A DNA stretch of 64,000 nt, taken from the NCBI GenBank assembly GCA_026413225.1, contig CM048554.1, positions 6,960,001 to 7,024,000 on the forward strand. Direction: 5' to 3'. Source of the DNA: Otis tarda. Lineage: Eukaryota; Chordata; Aves; Otidiformes; Otididae. Position 1 is the first letter of the stretch, and each line of letters begins with the position of its first letter. Below the pieces are notes generated by a model that made no database searches, was not told the DNA's origin, and saw only the letters and a list, made by a program, of their open reading frames with translations. Shown here one piece after another: positions 11,201 to 23,822 of this stretch. The translations under genes were made by a program, and so were the position numbers.

Positions 11201-12427
11201 CTGGAACCACTACGCAGGCTGCAGCGATGGGTGACTCTGCCTTTTCTGTGTAGTTTCAGTGAGGGAAGTGGAGAACGCTGAATATTTTTCCAGCCTTACA
11301 TTTTAAGTGAGCTTTTAAATGATAAAGGCAGGGAGGGCTATTCTAGAAATAAGAAGATGCAGGAACGCAGGAGATCACATGTCACTTCATGCAACCATCC
11401 TCAGGTCTAATCATGCTCCCTTTGAGAGGTTTCCCCATCATTTATGCAGTTACCCTTCAATGTGCTTATCTATTTTCCCCGCAAGCTTTTGAGCCATTCC
11501 TAGGCTGGATGCAGCTGCAGCACCTGGGGCAGGTTAGTGGCTGTGTGGATGGATTTGAGACCATCGTTTGGGGCAAAGCATGCCAGATCCAGAAGCTCTT
11601 GGGCTTGGTAACAACTGCCATGATGCTCAGAGCTCTGGATCAAACCCTAGAAATACTGGTAACCAGCTGAAACTGGAAGCAAAACCAGCTCATAAAATGG
11701 CTGTCAAAACAGGCCTGATGCATTTTGCTTAAAATTTGACCAATTGTCAATGTTTTGACTGAACAAAGTTTTTCATAATATTATCAGAATCTTCTCATTT
11801 CTTTGGAGTTAAGTAAGGGCAAAAAGGAGATGATTCCTTTAAATAAACTTTCAGATGAGAAAATAGGAGACAGGACCATATGGCCTTTTATAAACAAATC
11901 AATAATAATAATAAAAACAAACAAACAAACAAACAAAAATCCACCCAAAAGAACAAAGGAGAAAAGCGTCTAAGTATCAATGCCTTCGTGGAAAGCTTTG
12001 CCAGCAAAGCTCCAAAGCAAATCATAATCCAGTAATTGGTGGCTTTCTGCACCACCAGTTCTGTTTCTTGAAGCAGTAAATTCATCTTTGCATCTCTGTT
12101 TAGAGAAAACCTCAGGGTCCTGCCTGCCTTTGCTAAAGCGTGAGTAACAGCAACAGGGGATGGCAAAGCAATGGCATCTCCTTGGGCAGCATGGGCAGTG
12201 GACCTTGCGCAAGGTCTTCTGGGATGCTCTGCTGCAAAAAAAAAAAGAGAAAAAATCCGTTATTTCTGCTTCATTTGTTGTCAGCACATAAAAACAAGTT
12301 GGCATAAGGCAGTATTCAGAAGGAGTTAGCTTGCCAGTGCAAGCACATTGCAGTTACCCTCGATGTACTGAAGCAAAGATCAGGGTCAGATTTAAGTGGA
12401 GATTGAGAAGAAAGTGGAGGCAGGTAA
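5240..12427. other. Unique non-coding sequence
   Basis: No gene supported. Poly-A/T tracts (T at 8624-8638, A at 10234-10247), a TG-rich stretch at 9440-9490 and an (AAAC)n microsatellite at 11914-11938 are the only simple structures. The open frames are short (at most 129 codons) and show no domain signature or paired splice signals. Confidence 0.55.
11901..11938. repeat. (AAT)n-(AAAC)n compound microsatellite
   Basis: Four AAT units are followed by about six AAAC units, nearly uninterrupted. Confidence 0.9.
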
Positions 12428-12503
12428 GCCCTGCTTAGTGGAGAGCCGCCTTCTCTGTATGGGGGGCCCTGCTTAGTGGAGAGCCGCCTTCTCTGTATGG
12501 GGG
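12428..12503. repeat. Exact 38-bp tandem duplication
   Basis: Two identical 38-bp units, 12428-12465 and 12466-12503, each starting GCCCTGCTTAGTGG and ending TATGGGGG. No mismatch is seen between the copies, so the duplication is recent or an assembly artefact. There is no coding context. Confidence 0.95.
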
Positions 12504-15239
12504 ATTGGCAGTGAGACATTTCATTTTACAGGAATTGAGAGTCTTAAGAGCGAAGGCAGGGCTCAGGATAAGGTATCAGCCCAACCTTAACCTGGAATTT
12601 ATGGAGACCGCTGGTCTGGGTTAGTGCTTGCTCTTAGAAGTGCGTGTTGGCTTTAGCGAGACCTGTGCTAGTGGAGTAGATGTGGCTGTAATTGATGTTA
12701 CAAATATTTGAGATTGCAGGAATGAGGTTAAGAATGGTTTCAGAATTTGTGTTGGGTTGAAGACTGGATAACACTTCTGCAGCATGTGTTTTTCTTTTGG
12801 TAAAGGGCAAGACAGCAGCATGTGAGGGAACATTAGAAATAGACTTAAAAAAAAAGTGTTAGAAAGCAAAGAAATAATCAGGCACTGTATTTCATTTGCA
12901 TGGTGAATCCTCCAAACTGATTTCTGACTGAATTGAACAGCTTCATCTCGTACTTGAAACTATTTTGAAATACACTCTTTTTTTTTTTTTTTTTTCCCCC
13001 TCTGCTGCTGCTAGAGACCCAACTGTGTAATGACAGCTGGGTTTCATCTACGTGATTTTGGGAGCAGAAGAGATTGTGTCCTCCATAGCTTATTACTGGT
13101 AGGGCATCTACAGAAAGTGTTCTTCATTTGTATTCCAAAATCCACTTCTCCAGTTGAAATCCTCTGCTCTGGAGTTGACACTTGTAAAAGAAAAACAAGT
13201 TGTAGCTTTTGAATTATGCACTGATTTAGTAATTATTTGCTCTGTGTAATGGTGATCCATGGAAGAGATGCAAAGTGTTTGGTCTTTCCTGCCTGTCTGA
13301 TAGGTTATATTTTAAAGGGAAATTGTAAGAAGTGAGAAATCCCCACGCTTCCGTGCTCCTGCTGCAAATCTCCAGGAAAACTGAGATACTATATAGGTCT
13401 ATATGTTGGCTTGTGCTGGAATTCTCTGCAGCTTTTTGTAAAGCCTGCTTTCCTCAAGAGGAAAATAGCATCTTAAATGGTATTTTGCCTGCTGATAACC
13501 CTCCCTTGTCCTTTTCCACAGGGTAGATATTGCCTGTGAAGTGAGGAGGTGGCAGAACCCTGAAACCTTTTAAGATTTTTCTGGTTTTGTGAGCTGTGGA
13601 AATCTCTGCTTATCCACTACCCAGTATCCCCATCCATGGGAGCAGACTGGGTTAAGGTTACGGTTGGGGTGAGGTCAGGTCCCCTGGCTCTGCAGGCATG
13701 GCTGCAGCCACTGCTTCCCCAGGACAGAGGGGTCCTGCTAGAGCTGGGGTGGGGGTTTGAAGATGCCCCATACTTACATATGATGTGCTGTAGATCACAC
13801 AGGGCACCCTGGTGCTATAGATTTTTTTAATTTTTTTTTTTTTTTATTTGCTTGCCCTCCTTGAGGTTAGAGAAATGCAATTAAGACATCTACCTGCTGA
13901 GGAGGTTTTAGCTAATGTTAGATCTGCCCTGACAAAAGCAGATTCCCTGCTCCTGCAGCATCTTGGAGGCCATGCTACAGGACAGCATCCCCTGATGCTT
14001 TCCCCATGCAGGCAAAATGCATGGCCCCTCTAAAAGCCCAGCTGGGGCTACAGCATGCTTTTTTGGTTCTACGCTATGCTGGAAGGTGCTGTGCCACTTC
14101 GCGGGGCAGAGAGGGGCTGCTGCCTGCACCCATCATTGCCTGCGTTCCCTCCTCATGCTGCTGCACCATTTGTTTTCTTGATGGGAAGAGTAATATTTTG
14201 TGACAAAGGTAAAGCTTCGTGACAGCAGCAGCAGCAAAAATGACTCTTCTTTCTGACTAATCCTTCAAGGAAAATCTTTCAGATCTGACTCTCTGGGGGC
14301 TGAAATCAATGTAGGCATTAAGTAACGTGGCTTGGCTATTTGGATAAAATAGCCTAGTTTTGATTAGGTAGGGAATCAGAGGATAAAGGGATTTCTTTTT
14401 CTCAGAATTGGGCAAAGAATAGCAATGTAAAAAGCTGGAGCAAATAGCTAAAGCCACTATCTTCCCCCTGAGGCTTTCTTTCAGTTCCTTTGCAGCACAT
14501 CAACTTAAAAGAGACTTAAACTCCTATTTCTGAAGGTTGCTGAGTGGGAGGGCGAAAAATAAAAGGAAAAGGGAGTTCACAGCTGCAGCCTCTTAGGAAA
14601 TTGTTGTAACAACCTGTCATCCTTGGAGTCGTGGCTGATAATGCTTCTGTATGCCCTTGTGCCTGTTGGTCTTTATCTAAATTATCTGCTGGCACATCTG
14701 AAATTTAACTATGCCATATGACATTCGGTACAACACAGTCTCTTCAGTGCGTTCCCCCTTCTCCTGGTACTCAGGAAGGCAGCATGGGCAGGAGGAAAAG
14801 AATGCCTTTTCACTGCGTTTTGCTCCCGATATGTTAATCCTCTGCAGCCCTCTGAGCTGCTCGGTCTGTTTGGGCATTGCAGACTGAGAGGCTGCTGCGT
14901 GTACTTTCACACGCTTGCAGACATACCTGTGCTTCTCGTGTACTCTTATAACTTTAACTGTATTTGGCGTCAAAAGGAGTGAACAGATACAAAAATGCTT
15001 ATTTTAACATCTCCCAAGGTAAGGAGCTATTCTCACTGAATTGGCATAGGGATATGTGCTGCCATTTCCCTCAAAAAGGTGATTTTCCCATGAAATACCT
15101 GTAATTTCCTTCCCAGAGCAAGGCACAGCCATTTGCAAGAATCACAGATGCGGCAAGATTCCCAGAGCCCCTTCCTCTGCCCTATTGCATCGCTCACACC
15201 GTACTTTGCGGCTTTTATTCCTTATTTTTTTAATTTTAG
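12504..15239. other. Unique non-coding sequence
   Basis: Contains an 18-T tract (12978-12995) running into CCCCC and a CTGCTGCTGCTAG sequence that resembles a strong splice acceptor, but no convincing exon follows. Another T-rich tract lies around 13826-13846. No gene supported. Confidence 0.55.
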
Positions 15240-15322
15240 TGGCCAAGCTGGGTCCAGAGGCTCTGGGTGGGTGGACAAGGCCATTAGTGACACAGGGGGT
15301 GACAAACCTGACCCCATGCAAG
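15240..15322 (+). other. Exon-like segment (weak)
   Basis: An 83-bp segment preceded by a T-rich tract ending TTTTAG and followed by the strong donor AAG/GTAAGG. Two of three frames are open. No protein family is recognised. Short acceptor-donor pairs of this kind arise by chance in tens of kilobases, so this is only a candidate, possibly for a non-coding transcript. Confidence 0.15.
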
Positions 15323-17942
15323 GTAAGGGACTGGCAAAGACCCCACTCTGCACCAACAGAGCTGCCCCCAGCCACCAGCTTCTCTCCACTTCTTCCCCGA
15401 TTTGTGGCAACTTTTTTTAGCCCTTCATGTTGCCTGCCTGGATCTTTAATTTGATTTACAATGCACATGCTGCCAGGCTATCTGAAATATATTGAAAAAA
15501 GCAACACAAATATCTTCGCAGATGTGACAACAAAAGAATAGAAAAAGAAAGAATTCCGTTAAAGGGGAGTAAAGGAAAAAAAAAAGCAAGGAAAGAAGGA
15601 AGGCTCAGATATTTTGTCAGATATATTTGGTAAGGATTTTTTCAAAGAGTTTCTTGTTTTAATAATGTATTTTGTTAAAATGAAAAACTTTTATTAAGAG
15701 TACTACTTCTTTTCTGTAGAATTAATATTTGCCCATCACAAAATACAGCTTCTACTTTGCATGCTAATTTGGACTGCTTATTTCTGCTCCCTTTAATTTT
15801 TTTATGAAATTACACTTGAGTCCCTGTAATCCTAAGTTCAACATGAAGAAGGAACCTGAATGCTGCTGCAAATCTGCTTGCTGATTTCCAAAATATCTTC
15901 TGCAATATATGACTTGAGAGAAGCCACACTTAGTATAGTAAAAGAAAGAAAAAGAAAAAAAGGGTAAGTTTTCTTGCCTCCCTGCTTTCAGAGAAAAGCT
16001 GGAACATTCAAAATCTAAAGGCTCCAGTAAGAGAAGATGCTAATGAGCAAATTTAAAAAAAAAAAAAATCTTATTGTATCTAAATAACATTGTGGGCTTT
16101 GGCAACATGTTTCATTATGGTTTGGGTTTTGTTGTTTTGTTTTTCTTTCTTTTTTGTTTCTTTTAACATCAGCAGCTGGTGGCACTGGATTGTATCTCTT
16201 CTGGAATTATTACACCATGGTGCAGGGTATATTGCTACAACAGGAATGGGATTTCAGGGTGATGCGGGCTCTCCTTAGGGAAAATTTTCCCACTGCTCAC
16301 GTCAGTAGTTCACAGAAGACGTGGCTTATGTGGGGCTCATTGCAGGAAAGGTCTTGGCAAGCCTTGGGGACACCCACTCCAGTCGTGTCACCCGCTGTCC
16401 CTAGCACAGTTGCAGGGTATTCCCATCACAGAGTAGATGTGGCTCCACATCTGCCAAGGGAATTGTTTATTTCCTAGCAGGGCTCTGCGCAAGAGGTACC
16501 AGGCAAGCGCTGCCCGCCTTCCGGGTGTGATTTCTCTCCCTGGGGACCTCAGAGCCCCAGCTGGGAAGAGCAGTTGGATGTACATCGCTTGTGACATTGT
16601 GCCTGAATCAAAGCCATGAGTCAAGAAGTACAAAGCAATCTCTGTCACTCCTTTCCCTAGGAGAGAAGTTTTCTCTCATGTAGCTGCCCCACACCTTTGC
16701 AAACCTTTTGTCTTGCTAGCAAAATGCATTTTTAATATGCTCTTCTCAAAGGCCACAAGATAGCTCTGAAGCCGTAAGCAGAGGCCATGAAATTTTTTTA
16801 CATCTGTAATATTTTTTTTTTCTTTTACTGCACAGAAAGAAATGCACTACAGCTCTGAGCAGTAGTGACAGGATGATCCTGGGTGAACAGAAGACAAATC
16901 AATGGGTAAGCAGTTCCTTTAAGAGTACAAAGGGTGTTAAATTAGTAAAGCCTTGTGCTGCTTTGAAGCTCACAGGCATGACATTTTTGGTGTTTATTAC
17001 TTTTTTTTTTTCTTTTTTTGGTGTTTGAGCTACTGTTTAGTCAAGTAGATAGTGTGAAATCCTGATAAAGCAAACTCCAGCATCCTAAAGTCAAATGATG
17101 ATATACTACAACACACACAAACTGTGAGCTGGTTTTTTGGGGGTTTTTGTTTTGTTTTCTTTTTATTCACTTAGGATATTTTTTTTAAATATATCTGAGA
17201 ATTTAACCATATCTGTCACTGAAGTTTTAAAACAAGCTGAGGTAGTTACTTAGTTAATTCAAAAGGATTGGAAAAGATGAAGACAACTTGTGATTTTTGC
17301 AGCTCTCTACATGCAAGACAGCCTGTATTTCAGTCCGGAGAAATTTTATTGTAATGTTCTTAATCTTCTCCACATTTTGATGGAAAAATCAAATGATTTT
17401 GATACTCTGTTTCAGATGAGATATTGCCTTTTCAGGTAGCATAATTTCAGCTGTATATCACAAAGTGTAATGTTTTCTCGTTCTGTCTCGCTTAGGAAAA
17501 TCTATTCTTGCCTAAATTATTTCTGTGCCACATCATCTTGAAGTATTTCAAAACAGAGCAATGTGAAAAGCCCATCTTGAAGTGTTTGGCTGCTGCACTA
17601 TAGACTTCTGAGCTCTCATCACTGTGGATCTGAGCACCTTCCAGCAGCACATTAGACACCACGACTAACATCTGCCATGTTTTGTTTGCTTTCACATCCT
17701 CCCCTCTGGGGAAAATGCACGTGGGGCGGTATGCCCAGATTTCGTCAGGTTTTTTCCGTATGAGATGGGTTTGATTTTTAAGGCAGATGCATTCTTCTGA
17801 ATTTCAGTAAGAAAAGGCAAGATGGAAGAAACACACAGAACACTCAGAGTGGCATTCAGAAATGTTTGTAGCAGTCCTTACGTGCACGTGTGAGCGGTGT
17901 TGTTCACCTTTCTCAGACTAATCTGGAGAATTGCTGACCATA

Positions 17943-17973
<31 letters not shown>

Positions 17974-20106
17974 GGTCAGAGAGAAGCAGAGCTGGACTCT
18001 TCTGAAAGCCAAGAGCATATGTGCTCAGTGCTAGACTGGAGTCCAGCCACAAGTTTAGGGACTGCTTCTCAGAACAAAGCACCATGCCCTTGCCGTAGCA
18101 GAGGATGAATGGAAGGGTTAGTTCTAGAAACTGCTGTGTGAGTGCTTTGGGCTTGGATTCTTGCTCAGTTGTAGAGGTTTGTGGTTGTCCAAAGGAAGAA
18201 TTTTCTGGCTGAGAAGTGGCAAAAGTGACACTGTTTTAGAACTGCTGGTCCTTGTGCAGGAAGGTGTTGACTTCAGTTTTCAGGAAGCCTGAAACTTTGA
18301 CTCTGATGTGCAAGCCCCACCCCCTTCTGCTTGCTCAGATGTCAGTAGTTAGGCTTTATCTGCATTGCTAACTGTTGTGATTGCTCACTGTTAACTCATC
18401 AAATGCGATGAGAGGATCTCATTACAAGGAGCTGCACTATTACCAGTGCTGCTGCTTCAGATGAGACTCACTTTGCTTTGGAATTTAACAGCACTGAACA
18501 GACTGGATGGAGGCACAAATAATTTAATTGTCCTGAAAGTCAAATCCATTTGCCAGAGGAATGAGGAGCTTTACTAGAGGCAGTGTTAAACCGCTGCTTT
18601 GGCATGTCTTTGTGTGAGAGGTGGCCAGTCCTCTAGCCACTGGCATGTGGATGCACGGCTGCTCTCACCTCCACCGCCACCATCGTTGCTCTCTTGTACA
18701 GAAGTCATGGCTCAGTTCCTCGATGGTGACAGTCAGCCACTGGCATTGCCGTCCTGTGAGACGGCATAATGCACAAATTAACCTGGGTTCATTCCTAAAT
18801 CCAGTGCTGCCTTACTAAATAAGATGGACACGAATTACAAGCATCTTCTGTCCTTTTCAAAATCTCAGACACAGCTGCCAGTACTCACTAGTTCTGGAAA
18901 AACTAGTTCAGAGTTCAGACCAGCATTTTCTGATCAGTTCTGCAAAAAAGGCAGTATACTAGGTAAAACAGCTAAAAATGGGAGATCCCAGCTTCCTAAA
19001 TTCTCTGTGCAATATCCAAAGCAAATGTTTTCTCAGGAGCATAAGTTTCATTAGCTTCTTTAATTTTATTTATTTTATTTTCTCAAAAAGTATGTAATGA
19101 CTGGATAGCTGCAGATGCTGGGACAGAAGACTGTATCAGCACAGTTATGAGTAAGAATGTGAACATTTTTTGGTAAGTAGTGAAAGGAGGGCAGGCAGGC
19201 AGGGAGAAGAGGGGAGACAGGAGTAAATATAAAGGCTGTGCAGGCACAGGCAGAATTTGGGATCAAACTTACCAGCAAGAACGGGTGCATTTGCATTGCA
19301 TATCATGTCACACACAGATCAAGGTTGGTGGTTGGCAGCTCCTCCGTAGGGAGCAGAAAGGTGCCCTCCTGTTTTCTGTCTTCCATCTCAGGGGTCAGCT
19401 GAACTTTTCCAGGGATGCTTTATGATTTCCAGCTGAACAGCACATGCTGAGCTTTAACTTATTCCTGTGGAGTGACTCCTGCTGCCTCCCCTAAATCCTT
19501 TAGTGTCTATTGCAGAGCTTCCTAGTCTGCACTATAAACAATAAATGGTTAAAAGCCAATGAGGAAGGAAATTGCTGGTTAATTAATCCTGATCAGAATT
19601 GCCCCTCTGGGCAAACTCTGGGCCACCTGTGATGGGCACCAAATTATCTTTCAAACTCAGCTTTAGATGCTTTTTATGTGCCCTTCTCTTCAGCATTTTC
19701 ACATGCCTGTTTTTGCTGCTGCTATTTGCTGCTGCAGAGTCTGATTCTTCAGCTCAGGGGACATTTTGTCACTAATTGCTGCATGGACAGGTGCAGGCTT
19801 CAAAAGGTGGGTTTTGTTGTTTGTTTGGTTTTTTTTTTTAAAAAAAAATCCTTATTCACAGAAAAGGTAATGGTAAGAGGAGAAGCATGTGTCATCTGAT
19901 CATGATTATGCTATCAGAAGCACATCAGCATAATGAAGAGACAATTACTAACTATGCTAGATTCTGTTTTCACACATTTATGACTATAAAGGAACGGGAG
20001 TGGGCAGGTTGTCACTGATTTTAGGCAAAGCCCTTTAGCAGGCACAAAGAGCTTAAATGCAGATGGGAAATGGCTCATCCTTTGTAACCCATCTCTGCAT
20101 TTCCAG
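15323..20106. other. Unique non-coding sequence
   Basis: AT-rich, with a purine-rich block (15541-15602) and a 25-T tract (17949-17973). A stretch at 19530-19660 with TTAATTAATC and several conserved-looking motifs resembles regulatory DNA, but nothing can be proven here. No gene seen. Confidence 0.55.
17949..17973. repeat. Poly-T tract (25)
   Basis: Uninterrupted run of 25 T. No retroelement body is seen on either side. Confidence 0.95.
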
Positions 20107-20206
20107 CAGGATTAAATTCACTGATCGGCAGCAAATGCACAGTGTGGAGTTGCACAAGAAATGCCCAGTTATTGTAATTCTTCACAGTAGTGGAAGAGGC
20201 AAGGTG
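20107..20206 (+). other. Exon-like segment (weak)
   Basis: 100 bp preceded by a pyrimidine-rich acceptor ending TTTCCAG and followed by the consensus donor GTAAGTATT. A single frame is open right through (33 codons after one leading base) and reads as a plausible mixed-composition peptide containing KKCPVIVILHSSG. I recognise no family. It could be an internal exon of an unknown gene or a chance pairing of splice-like sites. Confidence 0.2.
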
Positions 20207-23200
20207 GTAAGTATTAAAATACTGGGAGCCTCAAACCAAGCAGTTGCAATATCAGAAGGCTTTATATCGACATAGCTGCCCTCCTGCACATGCATGCAGA
20301 GTATGAAGTCTTTCTCCCAAATTTAACTTGTCTTTGCTTTGGTTCCTGTACAATGATCACATGTAGATCTGTAGTTCTCCATCACAAAACCTCCAGTCTA
20401 TGATCTGTTGGCAGGATAACTTTGAGGGACAACTCTGGGCAGCGATGCTTCCATGGGACAGAAGTCCAGCACTTGCTCTGTTTCCAAGAGTTTAATACAA
20501 TATTAAGAGACACATCCTCATGCTGACAGACTTGAAGGCCAGGGATGTCAAGCCCACACCTCCCTGTACAACCAGAGGTTGATTTTTCAGACCTGTCATT
20601 AGCACTGGACAGCCTCTTGGCACTCAACTTGAAATGCACATTTTCCCCTTTTATCAGTTAAAACCACTGAGGCTGACTCCTTTCAGTGATTCAAGCATGC
20701 ACATCTCATGATCAGTCTTATGGATTTGCTCCAGATTTTGTTGTGCTAATTACCATTCCAGGTGGCTATGAGTTAATTAGTAAGCTATGTGTTTAATGGT
20801 GCACCATAACCATATATAAATAAATTGTTATGGAATAAAGAATCCACCAATATAACGTATTTGATGTGGCAGAAATGCTTTGGCTTGCACAGGACAACTG
20901 AAATGTATGTATTATTAGTGACCATATGTGGTTCTTTACATTAATTGGCTTCATCTGGATTTGGGTTTTGGAGGTCTGGGGATAAGGGGCTTGATCTGGA
21001 GACACTGGTTATTATTTATAACTGCCTGATTTTAATTTCATTAGTTTTCAGGCCAGCCTGTGTTTTGTGAGATACGGTGATCTTCACTCAGATGTTAAAG
21101 GGAATCTGTTTGGCTTTGAACATCTGGGAAAGCTGATAAAAAGCCAGCAAGGTCTCCTGTTGGTAAAGTGCCACCAGTATCTTCCAGCCTCGAGCAGCAG
21201 TCAAGTGTCTCTCAAGTGTTTTCTTCCTATTTGTCACCCTAGAAGGTCACCTTAGCACACAGATGGCCCCTATTCAATGAAACATGGGCCTGAATCTATT
21301 GGCTTTTCCATTCCTCTCCTCTGTCTTCATGAGGCCAAGTTGCAGGGCTGCATCATTCCCTTGCATAGCAGTGCTGTTGCCAGGCAAAAAGAGTGGGATG
21401 AAGGAGGCAGAGAGGATCAGCAGAGTGTGTACAGTGACTCTTACAGAGGTGGCTTGGTATGTCATCACCCATGGACACACACCTCAGTGGGTTCAGGAGC
21501 TCCCTTTGGGTGGGCAGCTCCATACTGGATCAGTTGCATCTACCCCATCCCTGCAGTCATGTCTCTGTGACCACTGTGGTACATTTCTGAAGAGCTACAG
21601 AGGGCTTTCTAGCATTAAATTCTATCTTGCTGATGCATTAGTTAAGTCAATACCCTGCTCAGCATCCAGAAAAACAGGCTGGGACTATTAGCACAGTTCA
21701 TTTTAGCAGTGCTTATGAGCCTTCAGATTGAGTTTGTTCTCTCAATGGAATCATCATTTACTTCAGCATAATTAAAAAAAAAAAAAAATCATGCCCTCCC
21801 CCAAACACGTGCACAGACCGCACAGATATTTTCATGCATTTAAATGAAAAAGGTGAATGGTTCCCTTTTCTTGTTCACATTATGCAGCATTGCCCTTGTC
21901 TCTAGTTTATCCTATTTCAGAGCTGTCATGCAAACAAACCCAACTGTAAAAAAAAAAAAAAAAATCATTGAAGAAGTGTGCATTCTATCAGCTGTCTGTG
22001 TCTGCTTCTTCTCTCACTGTATGTGCAGGCAGAAATCCCTTCTCCTGCTTGCCCTCCTCTTTCAGGTGCTTTCATTTCTTTCCTAACTGTGATCCAGTAT
22101 CTCTATGGCTCTGCAGCATGCTCTGCTTGGCTCTAGTTGCCCACTGAACTCCCTTTTCCCTCTTGCACATGTAACATTCACTATTCCAGGACCATGAAAT
22201 GACTGGTTTTTAAAGCATTTTTAGGTTTTCCCTGCTACTTCAGAAGTGGGAATTCTCCTTGTCTGTAAAATCTGTCCTGTGAAGCACCCTGTACTGCTTT
22301 TCTTTATTCACCTGAGGATATCTGGTTGAAGCAGTCATTCCATCTTTCTCCTCCATCGCTGCATTATCTGATTGGTTTTAATATTATTTTTTGCTCTCTT
22401 TTATATCATCTGAGTCACTTTTGAGGAAGACAGCCATAGGCTTTCAACATATATTGATGGGGGTTTTTTTAAAATTACTATTCAAGTAATGATTGCCAGT
22501 CTAACTTATCTTAGCCTCCTTCATCATGCCAAAAAGTTATGTTCTGGTATGCCTGCCCCTTTTCATGTCCCTGCTTCTTCATCATTTGGCTATGCTGAAT
22601 AGTCATGCTTCTGCAAGGTGTGAGCAGCATGGGTTCCCATGGGATTGTCATGTTGGCCAAAGAAAAGAAGTCCTCTTTAACAGAGATTTAACATGGAGAA
22701 GGTGCATCCAGCTCTGGGGCTTACTGGTGGACAGTTGCTGGTGGCAGGGGGCTGTCAGCGGGAAGCGTTGTTTGTTCTTGCTCTTGGCATGAGTTGGTGA
22801 CACTTGTTATTGTCCTTCCTGGGCAACAACCATATCTCAAACACACCTAAAAAAACCTCTACAAAAGGGGAAAACCATAGGAAAATGAGGAAAAAAAGTG
22901 AATGGATATTGCAGGGAATGGAAATATGATGGAGTAGGTCTCAAAGTGTAAATTGTTCCTGTAGACCAAATGAGTATCTTGTTCTTGCTGCAGCTGAAGC
23001 TCTTTGTGAGAAGGTGTGGATGATGGCGTAGCTCTGGCTGGGAGCTTTCACCAATCACAGATGGAGAGAGTGAGAGACTCTAGAGCAGGTATGGGACAAC
23101 AGGTCAAGGCTTTCACCTGCAATCTTTTGGTCTCTGATATCCTAGAGACTCCTGATGGCCAAGGGACAGCCTTTTCTGAAGAGGAATATGTCCTGGTAGC

Positions 23201-23556
23201 AAGATCTCCTTTTTTTAGGTAAAAACAGCTATTATTTACTTCACAGGCCCGTGGAAAAGCACCTGCCTGGACAGCAGGAGACCAGCAAATCACAGGTACA
23301 GAAGTGGATACAGCAACTTCTGTGCAGAACATCTGTCGGTGAATTTAGGCTGCCCCATCTTCACATCTCCCTGGAAAAACTTTGGATTTTCTTGATTTTT
23401 ATCCACACATGGAAGGTGAAATAGTCTAAATCTTAATGATTTGTGGGATGGGGGCTGCTTCTCAGTTTCAATACATACGTTAGCCTCTTTGTCAGTGCGG
23501 AGTAAAGAGCTGGTTTTAATTCATGGTACGTTTTTAAAGTTTCTTTCGAAGATGAC
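20207..23556. other. Unique non-coding sequence
   Basis: The 20690-21010 part is AT-rich with several TAATTA/TTAATT motifs and looks like possible conserved regulatory DNA. Poly-A tracts lie at 21774-21788 and 21948-21964. No gene supported; open frames are at most 135 codons and have no signature. Confidence 0.55.
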
Positions 23557-23595
23557 TCTTTTTTTTTTTTTTTTTTTTTTCTCTCCTCTCCTCTC
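23557..23595. repeat. Homopyrimidine tract
   Basis: 22 consecutive T (23559-23580) followed by CTCTCCTCTCCTCTC: 39 bases of pure pyrimidine on the plus strand. Such tracts can adopt triplex structure. Confidence 0.9.
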
Positions 23596-23760
23596 ATGTA
23601 TCTCGGAAGAAACCAGCCTGCCAGACTGCTCCAGCTAGCTCTTCTGAGATAGAGACATCCATCTCTGTGTACGGTCTGTACTTGTGAAGCAGAGCACAAA
23701 GCTCTTCCATTTAATCCATATTAATTATCTCTCTGTAGTTCCTCTACAGTTTCCACTCAG

Positions 23761-23822
23761 CCCAGGTGCCAAAACGTGTGCAGCTGCATCTTGAACAACC
23801 AGAGACTTTCACTGTACACCTG
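23761..23822 (+). other. Exon-like segment (weak)
   Basis: 62 bp between a good pyrimidine-rich acceptor (TTTCCACTCAG) and a donor CTG/GTAAGTC. Two frames are open; one reads QVPKRVQLHLEQPETFTVHL. No family recognised. It lies on the same strand as the candidates at 15240 and 20107, but the reading phases cannot be confirmed. Chance is a real alternative. Confidence 0.17.

Noticed and set aside
12978-13092. Strong acceptor-like tract (18 T, CCCCC, CTGCTGCTGCTAG)
   Set aside because: The following sequence lacks a good donor and a protein-like frame; likely a homopolymer by chance.
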